Part shown: one piece after another, positions 16,990 to 25,448 of the stretch | Position numbering within the stretch: position 1 is the stretch's first letter | How the letters are laid out: the number at the start of each line of letters is the position of its first letter | Origin: Flavobacteriaceae bacterium | GTDB lineage: Bacteria; Bacteroidota; Bacteroidia; Flavobacteriales; Flavobacteriaceae | Reading direction: 5' to 3' | Assembly (NCBI GenBank): GCA_028277085.1 | Contig: JANQHL010000034.1 | Location: 1-38,931 of the forward strand | DNA length: 38,931 nucleotides | Made by a program: the position numbers and the translations under genes | Notes under the pieces: generated by a model | What the model saw: the letters and a program-made list of their open reading frames with translations, nothing else | The model's database searches: none | What the model was told of the DNA's origin: nothing

Positions 16990-18486
16990 TTATTCCAATT
17001 CATTGCTTAAGACATTGTAAAAAGCTTTAATCCCATAGGCCAGTTGTGCTATTTTGAGGTTTTCGTTTGGGCTATGCTGATTGTTATCGGCATTGACCAT
17101 TGGAACAATAAAGGCAGGTAGTTGTAATTCATTAATAAACGGCGCTATTGGAACAGTGCCCCCCATAATCCGAATCTGAACAACCTCCTGTTCAAAAGTG
17201 TCCGTCAGCGTTTTCACCAGGAATTGGCCGTAGGGATTGTCAAGATCGGTTCGGAAGGCTGGTGTAACAGTGCCCTCTGTGATAGTAACGATGTTGTCAT
17301 GCGTTAAACGTTCTTCTTTTGTTGGGGGATGATCTAAAACATGGAATCCCTGTTTAGCTATATGCTCTTTCACCAACTTTTTGAGCCGGTTACCGTCGGT
17401 TTCAGGAACCAAACGGAGGTCCAACTCGGCGGTAGCGCTTGCCGGAACGATGGTACGAGCTTGATCTCCAATCCATCCTGAGCCTAATCCCCGGATGTTC
17501 AAACTGGGGTATTGCAGTGACTCCTGGTAAAACCCGCCTACTTTTTCCGCAGTTTTGAACTGCAATTTGGCTGCAATGTCTTGCTCGTCATCGGGTACTT
17601 TGGTAAGCGTTGTTACCACCTTCTCGTCAAGGGTTATCCCATCGTAATATCCGGGGATAACCACCTTGCCTTGTGCATCCTTCATTGAAGCCAATAGGCG
17701 CGCCAGGTGAAAACCCGGATTAGGGGCATAGTTCCCATAATGCCCACTATGTTGTGGACTTGCCGGGCCATACGCGGTTATGGAAAGAGTAGTGATGCCG
17801 CGGCAACCGTATACTATAGTAGGAAGGGCAGAAGGATGTGAAGGGCCGTCTGCGATCAATAGAAAATCGGCCTCCAGCAACTCCCTGTATTCCTTTACCG
17901 CTTTTGGTAAGGGTTTACTGCCTCTTTCTTCTTCCCCATCCAGAATGACCTTGATGTTAACACTGAGTTCCTTTCCTTCCTTTTTTAACAGATCAATGGC
18001 ATTCAGAAACATAATAATTGGCCCTTTATCATCTGAAGTGGACCGCCCAAACAGCCGCCAATCATAGTTGATATCTACATCAAGGGTGTCAAAAGGAATC
18101 GTTTTAAATGCCTCTCCAGCGGGTTTTTTGAGCACCGTCTGATAAGGATTAGGTTGGTCCCATTTGCTGGGGTCTACCGATTGCCCATCCATATGCATAT
18201 ACAATAACATTGTCGGTTTGGCATCGTCCATAGGTAAGGCCGCAAAAAGGAGCGGAAGATTTTCCGTTTCCAGTTCTGTGGTGTTGAACCCTCTGGCGTT
18301 GAACTGCTTTCGCAACCAAATAATGTTATCGTCAATGTCATCCGGGTTAAGAGCATCATTAGGTAAGGCTACAAATTCTCGTAAATCCTGAATGGCTTCT
18401 GCCACCTGGGATTTGATGGCGGTGGAGTCTTGAGGATACAGAACGTACGAGCAGAAAAGTAGGCCGAAAAGCAATTTTTTCTTCAT
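16990..18486 (-). CDS. M20-family metallopeptidase, secreted
   Basis: The 498-residue product has an N-terminal signal (MKKKLLFGLLFCSYVLYPQ) and then an M20 (ArgE/DapE/CPG2) di-zinc peptidase domain. Metal-ligand segments are LLYMHMDGQS, GRSTSDDKGP and DGEEERGS, where EE carries the catalytic base. A lid/dimerisation domain interrupts it, and a late HSPNE supplies the last histidine. It probably releases amino acids from dipeptides in the periplasm. It begins 29 bases after trpA stops and may be read with the trp operon, though it has no evident role in tryptophan synthesis. Confidence 0.85.
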   Translation of the reverse strand: MKKKLLFGLLFCSYVLYPQDSTAIKSQVAEAIQDLREFVALPNDALNPDDIDDNIIWLRKQFNARGFNTTELETENLPLLFAALPMDDAKPTMLLYMHMDGQSVDPSKWDQPNPYQTVLKKPAGEAFKTIPFDTLDVDINYDWRLFGRSTSDDKGPIIMFLNAIDLLKKEGKELSVNIKVILDGEEERGSKPLPKAVKEYRELLEADFLLIADGPSHPSALPTIVYGCRGITTLSITAYGPASPQHSGHYGNYAPNPGFHLARLLASMKDAQGKVVIPGYYDGITLDEKVVTTLTKVPDDEQDIAAKLQFKTAEKVGGFYQESLQYPSLNIRGLGSGWIGDQARTIVPASATAELDLRLVPETDGNRLKKLVKEHIAKQGFHVLDHPPTKEERLTHDNIVTITEGTVTPAFRTDLDNPYGQFLVKTLTDTFEQEVVQIRIMGGTVPIAPFINELQLPAFIVPMVNADNNQHSPNENLKIAQLAYGIKAFYNVLSNELE

Positions 18487-18515
18487 GGTTTTGATTTGAT
18501 AGGATGATCGCCAAA

Positions 18516-19277
18516 TTAACGAATTCCCTTGACAAATTCGGTGATAGTAGCGGTCCCATTTTGGGTAAGATGTTTAATAAAAGCCGAACCAATAATGGCA
18601 CCTTTTGCTTTAGCAGTTGCAGCTTGAAAAGTAGCAGCATTGCTAATGCCAAACCCAATGATCTGAGGGTTTTTTAGTTTGAGGGAAGCTATGCGATCAA
18701 AGTACCCCTGCTGAGCAGTGCCAAAACCACTTTTAGCGCCTGTTGTGCTTGCCGAGCTTACCATGTAAATAAACCCATCGCTAGCGTTGTCAATTTTCCG
18801 GATACGTGCATCACTGGTCTGTGGCGTAATCAGAAAGGTGTTCAAAAGGCCATATTTTTCAAAGATCACTTCGTATTCTTCCTGGTAGACATCAAAGGGT
18901 AGATCCGGTAGTATTAGGCCATCTATACCAATCTTCTGACATTTTTTACAAAACGCTTCTACGCCATATTGCAGTACCGGGTTAAAATACCCCATAATGA
19001 TCAACGGAAGGGTCACCTTCTCACGAATATCTTTTAATTGCTCAAAAAGAAGGGCTGTGGTCATGCCATTTTGTAATGCAGCCGTTGAGCTTTCTTGTAT
19101 GGTAGGGCCATCTGCCAACGGGTCACTAAAGGGCAATCCAATTTCAATCATATCCACTCCAGCATGCTCTAGCGCTTCAATGATCGGAACCGTGTCGTCC
19201 AGACTTGGATAACCTGCTGTAAAATAGATTGATAGCAGTTTATGGTCTTCCTGGAGTTTTTGTTTGATCCGATTCAT
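18516..19277 (-). CDS. trpA: tryptophan synthase alpha subunit
   Basis: TrpA splits indole-3-glycerol phosphate into indole and glyceraldehyde-3-phosphate. The 253 residues have the TIM-barrel motifs [27 protein letters not shown] (catalytic E45 and D56), and the later [12 protein letters not shown] and [11 protein letters not shown] phosphate-binding loops. The start overlaps trpB by four bases, so the two subunits should be made in equal amounts. Last biosynthetic gene of the operon. Confidence 0.97.
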   Translation of the reverse strand: MNRIKQKLQEDHKLLSIYFTAGYPSLDDTVPIIEALEHAGVDMIEIGLPFSDPLADGPTIQESSTAALQNGMTTALLFEQLKDIREKVTLPLIIMGYFNPVLQYGVEAFCKKCQKIGIDGLILPDLPFDVYQEEYEVIFEKYGLLNTFLITPQTSDARIRKIDNASDGFIYMVSSASTTGAKSGFGTAQQGYFDRIASLKLKNPQIIGFGISNAATFQAATAKAKGAIIGSAFIKHLTQNGTATITEFVKGIR

Positions 19278-20455
19278 AATTTGAAGTAATCAATATAGGT
19301 TTGCAAATCCTTATCGCCTCTTCCTGATAGGTTAACAACGACCACATTATCCTTTTCGAATTTCTTATAGTCAAATATGGCAAAGGCATGGCTGGTTTCG
19401 ATGGCGGGAATGATCCCTTCCATTTGTGAAAGCTCCAGCCCTGCAGTCATGGCTTCATCATCTGTGATCGATAAAAACTCTCCCCGACCACTTCTAAACA
19501 GATGTGCGTGCATAGGGCCAACCCCAGGATAATCCAGTCCGGCCGAGATAGAATAGGGTTCTGTAATCTGACCGTCCCCGGTCTGCATTAACAGGGTTTT
19601 ACTACCGTGAATAATACCTACTTTACCTAAAGCAGAAGTGGCGGCACTTTCCCCGGAATGGATTCCTTTACCTGCAGCTTCTACAGCTATGATGCCTACC
19701 TCCGGAGTATCTAAATAATGGTAATAAATACCAGCGGCGTTACTACCTCCGCCTACACAAGCCACCACATAATCCGGATTCTTCCGGCCCTCTTTTTCTT
19801 GTAACTGCGACTTTACCTCTTCCGAGATCACCGATTGAAATCGTGCAACCATATCCGGATAGGGATGCGGCCCTACCACCGAGCCTATAATGTAATGGGT
19901 ATTTACTGGATTGTTGATCCAATCCCGAATAGCTTCGTTGGTAGCATCTTTTAACGTACGGCTACCGGATTTTGCAGCACGGACCTCTGCACCTAACATT
20001 TTCATCCGGGCTACGTTGGGCGCCTGTCTCGCAATATCAATTTCACCCATGTACACGACACATTCAATACCCATTAATGCACAAACTGTGGCAGTAGCCA
20101 CTCCATGCTGACCGGCACCGGTTTCGGCAATGATCCGGTTTTTTCCCAGCTTTTTAGCCATCAAGATCTGACCTATGGTATTGTTTACCTTATGGGCCCC
20201 GGTATGGCAGAGGTCTTCCCGTTTCAGGTAGATTTTAGTATTGTACTTTTCGGATAGGCGTTCTGCAAAATAGAGTGGGGTAGGTCGTCCTACATAGTCT
20301 TTCAACAGTTGTTGAAATTCTTCCTGAAATGCGGGTTCCTCCATGATCCGGATATAATTCTGCCGCAATTCCTCGCAATTGGGATACAGCATTTCCGGAA
20401 TGTAAGCACCGCCAAATTCCCCGTAATAGCCTCTTTCATTAGCGTGATAACTCAT
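19274..20455 (-). CDS. trpB: tryptophan synthase beta subunit
   Basis: TrpB condenses indole with serine using pyridoxal phosphate. The 393 residues fit TrpB1. [11 protein letters not shown] carries the PLP lysine K89, [13 protein letters not shown] follows the active-site loop, and the phosphate-binding GGGSNAAG is present. The start lies 17 bases inside the end of trpF, a longer overlap than the four-base junctions elsewhere in this operon. It pairs with the adjacent trpA. Confidence 0.97.
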   Translation of the reverse strand: MSYHANERGYYGEFGGAYIPEMLYPNCEELRQNYIRIMEEPAFQEEFQQLLKDYVGRPTPLYFAERLSEKYNTKIYLKREDLCHTGAHKVNNTIGQILMAKKLGKNRIIAETGAGQHGVATATVCALMGIECVVYMGEIDIARQAPNVARMKMLGAEVRAAKSGSRTLKDATNEAIRDWINNPVNTHYIIGSVVGPHPYPDMVARFQSVISEEVKSQLQEKEGRKNPDYVVACVGGGSNAAGIYYHYLDTPEVGIIAVEAAGKGIHSGESAATSALGKVGIIHGSKTLLMQTGDGQITEPYSISAGLDYPGVGPMHAHLFRSGRGEFLSITDDEAMTAGLELSQMEGIIPAIETSHAFAIFDYKKFEKDNVVVVNLSGRGDKDLQTYIDYFKL

Positions 20456-21119
20456 GTTCTAGCAATTTTTTGAACGTTTTTAGTTTTTCAATATTCTTTA
20501 GTCCAGGTTGCTCTTCGAACCTGCTGTTTATGTCTATGGCATAACAATATTCCGATTTTGGGCTACGCAAGAAGGCCGCTATCCCTGTTTGGTTTTCCAG
20601 GCCTATGCCACCACTTAAAAAATAAGGTTTGGTAGAGGGATATTCCTTTAGCACCTCCCAGTTAAAGGCGTAGCCATTTCCTCCAGGCAATTTCCCTTTG
20701 CTGTCAAAAAGGAAATAATCGCAAACAGTTTCGTAGGGGAGTAGCACGGAAAAATCAAACTCCTCCCGGATAGAAAACGCTTTGATGATCTCAATGCGAT
20801 CGTTTTTTAAGGGATGCTCCATTTTTCTGCTTTTACCGGAATTCCCCTGAAAACGATCTCGCAAGGCTTCACAATATTCCGGTGGTTCTTTGCCATGTAG
20901 CTGTACGGCGTCCAAATGATACGTTTGCACTTTCAGTAGTACCTCTTCAAGCCTTGCATCAACAAATACCCCTACCTTTTTGATATAGGGGGGTAGCGAA
21001 GGTAACTCGCCCGTAAAAACGCGGGGAGAAGGTTCCCAAAATATAAAACCAAGGTAGTCCGGTTGCAGCGCAGCCACTTCCTCGGGATTGTATTTCATGC
21101 CGCAGACCTTAAGTTTCAT
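20439..21119 (-). CDS. trpF: phosphoribosylanthranilate isomerase
   Basis: TrpF performs the Amadori rearrangement of phosphoribosylanthranilate to CdRP. The catalytic cysteine is C6 (LKVCGMKY) and the catalytic aspartate is D139 in [13 protein letters not shown]. The 226 residues exceed the usual length of about 200. The excess sits near 90-108 ([18 protein letters not shown]), a basic insert just before the strand carrying IIKAFS. The four-base overlaps with trpC upstream and the context leave no doubt of the role. Confidence 0.94.
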   Translation of the reverse strand: MKLKVCGMKYNPEEVAALQPDYLGFIFWEPSPRVFTGELPSLPPYIKKVGVFVDARLEEVLLKVQTYHLDAVQLHGKEPPEYCEALRDRFQGNSGKSRKMEHPLKNDRIEIIKAFSIREEFDFSVLLPYETVCDYFLFDSKGKLPGGNGYAFNWEVLKEYPSTKPYFLSGGIGLENQTGIAAFLRSPKSEYCYAIDINSRFEEQPGLKNIEKLKTFKKLLEHELSR

Positions 21120-21901
21120 AGTTTTAACTTGGCAATAAACTCCGCTGCGCTTTTTGCAGGAGTATTGGTTTTCATAAAGTTTTCCCCAATCAAGAACCCT
21201 TGATATCCGAAGGTCTTGAGTTCATTAATAGCCTCTATGGAACTAATTCCACTTTCGGAAACCTTTACGAAACTTTCCGGGATTTCGTCCGCTAGCGTTT
21301 TACTGGTCTCCAGGCGTACTTCAAAGGTTTTTAAGTTTCTATTATTAACCCCCAACATGTCCAAACTGGGCATCAGGGATTTCTCCAATTCTTTTTGGTT
21401 ATGCACTTCCAGCAATACCTCCATCCCCAAACTTTTCGCCATTTCGGACAAATTTTTAATTTGCGATTGCGTCAACACGGTAGCTATAAGTAAGATGACA
21501 TCCGCACCATAAGCTTTGGCTTCCAGGACCTGATATTCGTCAATAATAAATTCTTTTCTAAGCAAAGGCATGGTCACCACCGATCGGGCCAATAGCAAAT
21601 CTTCCAGGGACCCACCAAAATATTTAATATCGGTAAGTACGCTCATTCCGGAAGCACCCGCTTTTTGATAGCCTTTGGCTACCTGGGCAACGTTGGTATT
21701 TTGATGAATGGTACCTTTGGAGGGAGACCGCCTTTTGTGTTCGGCAATAATTCCTGTAGTGCTGTTTTTTAAAGCGGTAGCTAAAGAAGCACATTCCCTG
21801 TTAAACAATACAGACTGCTCTAACTGAGCAGCTGGAATTACCGCTTTTTTTAAGGCTACTTCCACCTTTTTATCAGCAATTATGTGATCAAGGATATTCA
21901 T
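21116..21901 (-). CDS. trpC: indole-3-glycerol phosphate synthase
   Basis: TrpC closes the indole ring from CdRP. The 261 residues show IIAEHKRRSPSKG near 51-63 (catalytic E54 and K56), SVLTDIKYFGGS, LLRKEFIIDEYQV, and the late VSESGI and GFLIGENFMK phosphate loops. Here TrpC and TrpF are separate proteins, not fused as in E. coli. Both ends overlap their neighbours by four bases (ATGA-type junctions). Confidence 0.97.
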   Translation of the reverse strand: MNILDHIIADKKVEVALKKAVIPAAQLEQSVLFNRECASLATALKNSTTGIIAEHKRRSPSKGTIHQNTNVAQVAKGYQKAGASGMSVLTDIKYFGGSLEDLLLARSVVTMPLLRKEFIIDEYQVLEAKAYGADVILLIATVLTQSQIKNLSEMAKSLGMEVLLEVHNQKELEKSLMPSLDMLGVNNRNLKTFEVRLETSKTLADEIPESFVKVSESGISSIEAINELKTFGYQGFLIGENFMKTNTPAKSAAEFIAKLKL

Positions 21902-22893
21902 GCCGCACTCAATTGCTGTAATTTTTTCAATGCTTTTAATCCTTCTCCGTTCAGTAAGGACTCCTGGGCCTTTTCAAAACCGGCTTTTGGAGTGATTCCG
22001 TTTACTGTTGCGATGGCCATTCCGGCATTGGCACAAACCACGTTGTTTTGAGCAGTTGTGCCTTTCCCTTGTAAAATATTGAGAAAGATTTGAGCAGATT
22101 CCGCAATATCTTCCCCACCAACAATGGCTTCGGGGGAAATCTGATCTACGCCAAAATCTGCAGGATTTAGCATCCCTTCGGATCCATTGGAAATGGTTTT
22201 GGTAGCTCCGGTAAGGCTTATTTCGTCATAGCCGTCCAAAGCGTGGATCACGGTAAAATTTTTGCTCGTATTCTGGTATAGGTAGCCGTACATACGTGCC
22301 AGTTCCAAATTAAACACTCCTACCATTTGATTGGTGGGAAAGGCCGGGTTAACCATAGGCCCCAACATATTAAAAAAGGTCTTTACCGCAAGCTCCTTGC
22401 GTATAGGGGCCACATTTTTCATAGCCGGATGGAAAAGTGGGGCATGCAATACGCAAATTCCGCATTCCTCGATGGATCTCTCCAAAAAATCGGGATTGTT
22501 ACTGAATTTAATCCCTAAGAACTCCATAACATTGCTACTGCCACATTTTGATGATACCCCATAGTTCCCATGTTTGGTAACCTTTATTCCCGCACCAGCC
22601 GTAACAAAGGAGGCTAAGGTAGAAATGTTGAAAGTGTCCTTACCATCTCCGCCAGTACCACAAAGATCAATAGGGTTATAGCTACTTAAATCCACCGCCA
22701 GGCAAAGCTCCAATAAAGCGTCCCGGAAGCCCTCCAATTCCTCAATTGTGATGCTCCGCATCATATACACGGTAAGAAATGCCGCTATCTGACTGGTATT
22801 GTATTCTCCCTTCGCAATGTTGATCAGGATCTGCTTGGCATCTTCCTTGGAAAGGATTTCGTGATTGATAAGCCTGTTTAATGTTTCTTTCAT
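21898..22893 (-). CDS. trpD: anthranilate phosphoribosyltransferase
   Basis: TrpD transfers phosphoribose from PRPP to anthranilate. The 331 residues carry the diagnostic DLCGTGGDGKDTFNIST at 77-92 and KHGNYGVSSKCGSSNVMEFLG. The later HALDGYDEISLTGAT completes the active site. It is a stand-alone TrpD with no glutaminase fused to it. It is separated from trpG by a 311-base spacer with repeats, the only large gap inside this operon. Confidence 0.97.
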   Translation of the reverse strand: MKETLNRLINHEILSKEDAKQILINIAKGEYNTSQIAAFLTVYMMRSITIEELEGFRDALLELCLAVDLSSYNPIDLCGTGGDGKDTFNISTLASFVTAGAGIKVTKHGNYGVSSKCGSSNVMEFLGIKFSNNPDFLERSIEECGICVLHAPLFHPAMKNVAPIRKELAVKTFFNMLGPMVNPAFPTNQMVGVFNLELARMYGYLYQNTSKNFTVIHALDGYDEISLTGATKTISNGSEGMLNPADFGVDQISPEAIVGGEDIAESAQIFLNILQGKGTTAQNNVVCANAGMAIATVNGITPKAGFEKAQESLLNGEGLKALKKLQQLSAA

Positions 22894-23204
22894 TCTTTAT
22901 TTTTTGTCATACCTAAGGTCACTAAGCAAAACCGAGGTGTGAAGGGAATCTATTTTCTTGTGTTCTTTTTTGCTCGTCCAAAAAAGAACCTAAAAAGGAC
23001 GTCTTTTCAGAGGAATTTTTTCTGCAAACAGAAAAACCGATTCGAAAACTTCGCGTCGTTACACTCCTGTCTTTCGAAGCTTTTCTCATCTATTCTGCTG
23101 AAAAGCGAATTCCACTCACACTTTCTTTCTACACTGTACTTGCTTTTTATACTCTTAATACATTTTAATTCTATTTTTCTGCGCTCCTATTTCATTGGTT
23201 AAGT
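22894..23204. repeat. 311-base spacer inside the trp operon with hairpins, repeat-element-like
   Basis: No credible gene. It contains a perfect 11-bp inverted repeat (22962-22972 with 22979-22989, arms GTTCTTTTTTG and CAAAAAAGAAC, 6-base loop) and a second 8-bp one (23017-23024 with 23029-23036, arms TTTTTCTG and CAGAAAAA, loop CAAA). Further complementary pieces such as TTCGAA and CTTTCGAAG follow. The composition is unlike the neighbouring genes. From memory, similar AAAAAAGAAC-type elements are scattered between genes in flavobacterial genomes; copy number here cannot be tested. Confidence 0.6.
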
Positions 23205-23771
23205 CTAGGACTTGTTGAGCCAGTTTTCCAGTATTTTTTTTCCATAAGGGGTTAATATGGACTCGGGGTGAAACTGCACTCCTCGTACATCGTACGTTTT
23301 ATGTTTCAAAGACATGAGCTGTTGGCTGCTGTCATAGGAGGTAGCTTCCAGTACTTCCGGTAAGTTATCGTCGACAACCCAGGAATGATAGCGGCCTACT
23401 TCGATCTCTTCAGGAATACCGTCAAAAATGTAATCCTGTCCTGTAATGTGAACCGTGGTGGCAATTCCGTGATATACCTCATCGAGGTTGATCAAAGTAC
23501 CTCCATATACCTCACCAATAGCTTGTACCCCAAGACACACACCAAAAATGCGTTTTGTGGGACCATAGGTGTCAACAATGGCCTTCAGGAGTCCGGCTTC
23601 TTCTGGAATTCCTGGGCCCGGAGATAAGACAATGTATTCAAAAGGCGCTACTTCCTCAAGGGTAAGTTGATCATTTCGTTTTACAATTACTTCGCAACCC
23701 AGTTCTTCCAGGTAGTGCACCAGGTTGTAGGTGAAACTGTCGTAATTGTCTATCATCAATACCTTTTTCAT
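23205..23771 (-). CDS. trpG: anthranilate synthase glutaminase subunit
   Basis: TrpG supplies ammonia from glutamine to TrpE. The 188 residues are a class I glutamine amidotransferase with the triad C79 (FGVCLGVQAIGE), H169 and E171 (VQFHPESI), plus the oxyanion loop LSPGPGIPEEAG. In many bacteria lacking a separate pabA the same subunit also serves folate synthesis, which cannot be judged here. Two bases separate it from the trpE stop. Confidence 0.95.
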   Translation of the reverse strand: MKKVLMIDNYDSFTYNLVHYLEELGCEVIVKRNDQLTLEEVAPFEYIVLSPGPGIPEEAGLLKAIVDTYGPTKRIFGVCLGVQAIGEVYGGTLINLDEVYHGIATTVHITGQDYIFDGIPEEIEVGRYHSWVVDDNLPEVLEATSYDSSQQLMSLKHKTYDVRGVQFHPESILTPYGKKILENWLNKS

Positions 23772-23773
23772 AG

Positions 23774-25171
23774 CTAGATCGTTTCGGCAATTTCAAGGGC
23801 GTTATTTAGAGCCCCAAGTTTATTGTAAGTTTCCTGTAATTCGGTTTCGGGATCAGATGCTGCCACTAAGCCGGCCCCAGCCTGAAAATGAAGCGTATGG
23901 TTTTCGCTTAAAAAAGTACGGATCATAATGGCATGGTTAAAATTTCCCTTGAAATCCATAAATCCTATGGCACCACCATAGTAGCCCCTATTTGTTGTCT
24001 CGTATTTTTCAATAAGCTGCATTGCCCGATGTTTAGGAGCACCACTTAGAGTACCTGCTGGAAAGGTATCTGCCACAATTTTTAAGGTGGAGGTATCGGG
24101 TTTTTTAATTCCGGTTACTTTAGATACCAGGTGGATAACATGGGAAAAGTACTGCACTTCTCTATAGGTTTCCACATTTACGGCATTGCCATTTCTGCTC
24201 AGATCGTTTCGGGCCAAATCCACCAGCATTACGTGTTCGCTATTTTCTTTGTCATCTGCGGCTAATGCTTTGGCCAATTCAGCATCTTTTTCATCGTTTC
24301 CCGTTCGCTTATAGGTGCCGGCTATGGGATGTATTTCGGCCTTACCCTCCTTTACAACCAATTGGGCCTCCGGAGAACTTCCGAATATTTTAAAGTTGCC
24401 ATAGTCAAAGAAGAACAAGTAAGGCGAAGGGTTTATAGATCGCAACGCCCGGTAGACATTAAACTCATCGCCTTTAAAATTCTGGGAAAACCTTCTCGAC
24501 AGTACCAGTTGAAAAACATCACCTCTATGGCAATGTTTCTTGGCAAACTTTACTTGTTCGCGATAATCTGCATCTTCCAGGTTTGAGGATAACTCTCCTT
24601 CACGATTAAAGGTATAGGTGGCAAAATTGCGCACATTTAGGAGTTGAGCAATTGTCTCTATATTGTCTTTGCCATCTAGGGAATGGCAAAAAATATACGC
24701 TTCATTCTTAAAATGGTTGATCGCAATTATGTTTTGATACACCGCGTAGAAAACATCAGGAATAGCCACGGAGTTTTCCTTCTTCTCAATGGCTATGGCT
24801 TCAAAATAACGTACGGCATCATACGCCATATAACCGAACAGCCCGTTGGTCGCAAACTTAAAATTGAGTTCCTGCGCCTCAAAAGTCCTTGCAAATTCAT
24901 CCAAAACAGCGGGCAGATCGGTGTCGGCTGTGATCTTTTCCCGGGTTTGTTTTCCATCAGGATAAGAGGTCAGGATTTCCTCATTTTCAACTTTGATAGA
25001 AGCCAGCGCATTGCAACAGATGTAAGAGAAGCTATTATCATTGGCATGATAGTCACTACTTTCCAATAAAATACTATTTGGAAATCGATCCCGAATCTTC
25101 AAGTACACGCTTACCGGGGTAATGGTGTCGGCAAGGATTTGTTTGTAATTGGTTTTAAGCTTGAATTTCAT
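23774..25171 (-). CDS. trpE: anthranilate synthase component I
   Basis: TrpE converts chorismate to anthranilate and is the feedback-controlled first step. I took the ATG at 25171 (465 residues, MKFKLKTNYKQILAD); an earlier start would run back into the attenuator terminator. The LLESSDYH segment near 34 resembles the tryptophan-binding LLES motif. The chorismate-binding domain has FQLVLSRRFSQNF, IAGTYKRTGNDEKD, EHVMLVDLARNDLSR, TLSGAPKHRAMQLIE and the final YGGAIGFM. First gene of the trp operon, preceded by the leader peptide. Confidence 0.96.
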   Translation of the reverse strand: MKFKLKTNYKQILADTITPVSVYLKIRDRFPNSILLESSDYHANDNSFSYICCNALASIKVENEEILTSYPDGKQTREKITADTDLPAVLDEFARTFEAQELNFKFATNGLFGYMAYDAVRYFEAIAIEKKENSVAIPDVFYAVYQNIIAINHFKNEAYIFCHSLDGKDNIETIAQLLNVRNFATYTFNREGELSSNLEDADYREQVKFAKKHCHRGDVFQLVLSRRFSQNFKGDEFNVYRALRSINPSPYLFFFDYGNFKIFGSSPEAQLVVKEGKAEIHPIAGTYKRTGNDEKDAELAKALAADDKENSEHVMLVDLARNDLSRNGNAVNVETYREVQYFSHVIHLVSKVTGIKKPDTSTLKIVADTFPAGTLSGAPKHRAMQLIEKYETTNRGYYGGAIGFMDFKGNFNHAIMIRTFLSENHTLHFQAGAGLVAASDPETELQETYNKLGALNNALEIAETI

Positions 25172-25182
25172 TTCAAATGGAT

Positions 25183-25216
25183 TCAAAAAATTAAGGCTTG
25201 TCGTGATGACAAGCCT
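25183..25216 (-). terminator. trp attenuator (intrinsic terminator before trpE)
   Basis: On the minus strand a 9-bp perfect stem, AGGCTTGTC (25208-25216 on the window) with GACAAGCCT (25194-25202), loop ATCAC, is followed by TAATTTTTT. This is a strong intrinsic terminator lying 11 bases before the trpE start codon and 32 bases after the leader-peptide stop. Its position between leader peptide and first structural gene is that of a transcription attenuator. Confidence 0.85.
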
Positions 25217-25248
25217 CAAATATTGTTATAGCAGGGACTAGCTCACGA

Positions 25249-25296
25249 TCATTGACGCAAGTTTTTCCACCACCAGTTGTTATTCATTCCTTTCAT
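25249..25296 (-). CDS. trpL: trp leader peptide (three consecutive Trp codons)
   Basis: A 15-codon frame on the minus strand encodes MKGMNNNWWWKNLRQ; an internal ATG at 25287 would give MNNNWWWKNLRQ. Three adjacent TGG codons in so short a frame, directly ahead of trpE and an intrinsic terminator, make this a regulatory leader peptide. When charged tRNA-Trp is scarce, the ribosome should stall on the TGG run and favour read-through into trpE. Just past the stop, TCGTGA (RNA sense) can pair with TCACGA in the terminator loop and descending arm, a short candidate antiterminator. Confidence 0.85.
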   Translation of the reverse strand: MKGMNNNWWWKNLRQ

Positions 25297-25301
25297 TGGT
25301 G

Positions 25302-25331
25302 TAAATATAAAAATGAATTTGAAATTGACAA
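25302..25331 (-). promoter_or_regulatory. candidate trp operon promoter
   Basis: On the minus strand, TTG (25329-25331) and TATATTTA (25302-25309) are separated by 19 bases, the Bacteroidota -33/-7 layout with one mismatch in the last position of TAnnTTTG. The start of transcription would fall close to the leader-peptide start codon, so the leader mRNA has almost no 5' untranslated sequence if the first ATG is used. Confidence 0.6.
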
Positions 25332-25367
25332 ATGAAAAATCCAATATCAGTCTTAAGAATAAAAAAA

Positions 25368-25383
25368 GCAACCGTTTAGTTGC
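25368..25383. promoter_or_regulatory. operator site 1 for the ArsR-type regulator
   Basis: GCAACCGTTTAGTTGC is an inverted repeat with 5-bp arms GCAAC/GTTGC. It covers the -33 TTG of the promoter ahead of the SRPBCC-arsR pair. A near-identical site lies 41 bases further on, about four helical turns, so both face the same side of the DNA. Confidence 0.65.
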
Positions 25384-25409
25384 ATAAATAAAAAAGAATC
25401 GTATTTTAG
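25380..25409 (+). promoter_or_regulatory. promoter of the SRPBCC-arsR pair
   Basis: TTG (25380-25382) and TATTTTAG (25402-25409) are 19 bases apart, matching the Bacteroidota TTG-N19-TAnnTTTG form with one mismatch. The -33 lies inside operator site 1 and the -7 abuts operator site 2, so a bound regulator would block RNA polymerase. Confidence 0.6.
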
Positions 25410-25424
25410 CAACCAATTAGTTGC
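25409..25424. promoter_or_regulatory. operator site 2 for the ArsR-type regulator
   Basis: GCAACCAATTAGTTGC is an inverted repeat with one mismatched pair, sharing arms and core pattern with the site at 25368. It begins at the last base of the -7 element and would cover the transcription start. Confidence 0.65.
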
Positions 25425-25448
25425 GTATTAATCTTAAAACGAACAGTT

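Noticed and set aside
22939-23202. Plus-strand open frame of 87 codons in the trpG-trpD spacer
   Set aside because: Its product is Phe/Ser/Lys-rich with no family resemblance, and it runs through the inverted repeats. It is better explained as chance in AT-rich repeat DNA.
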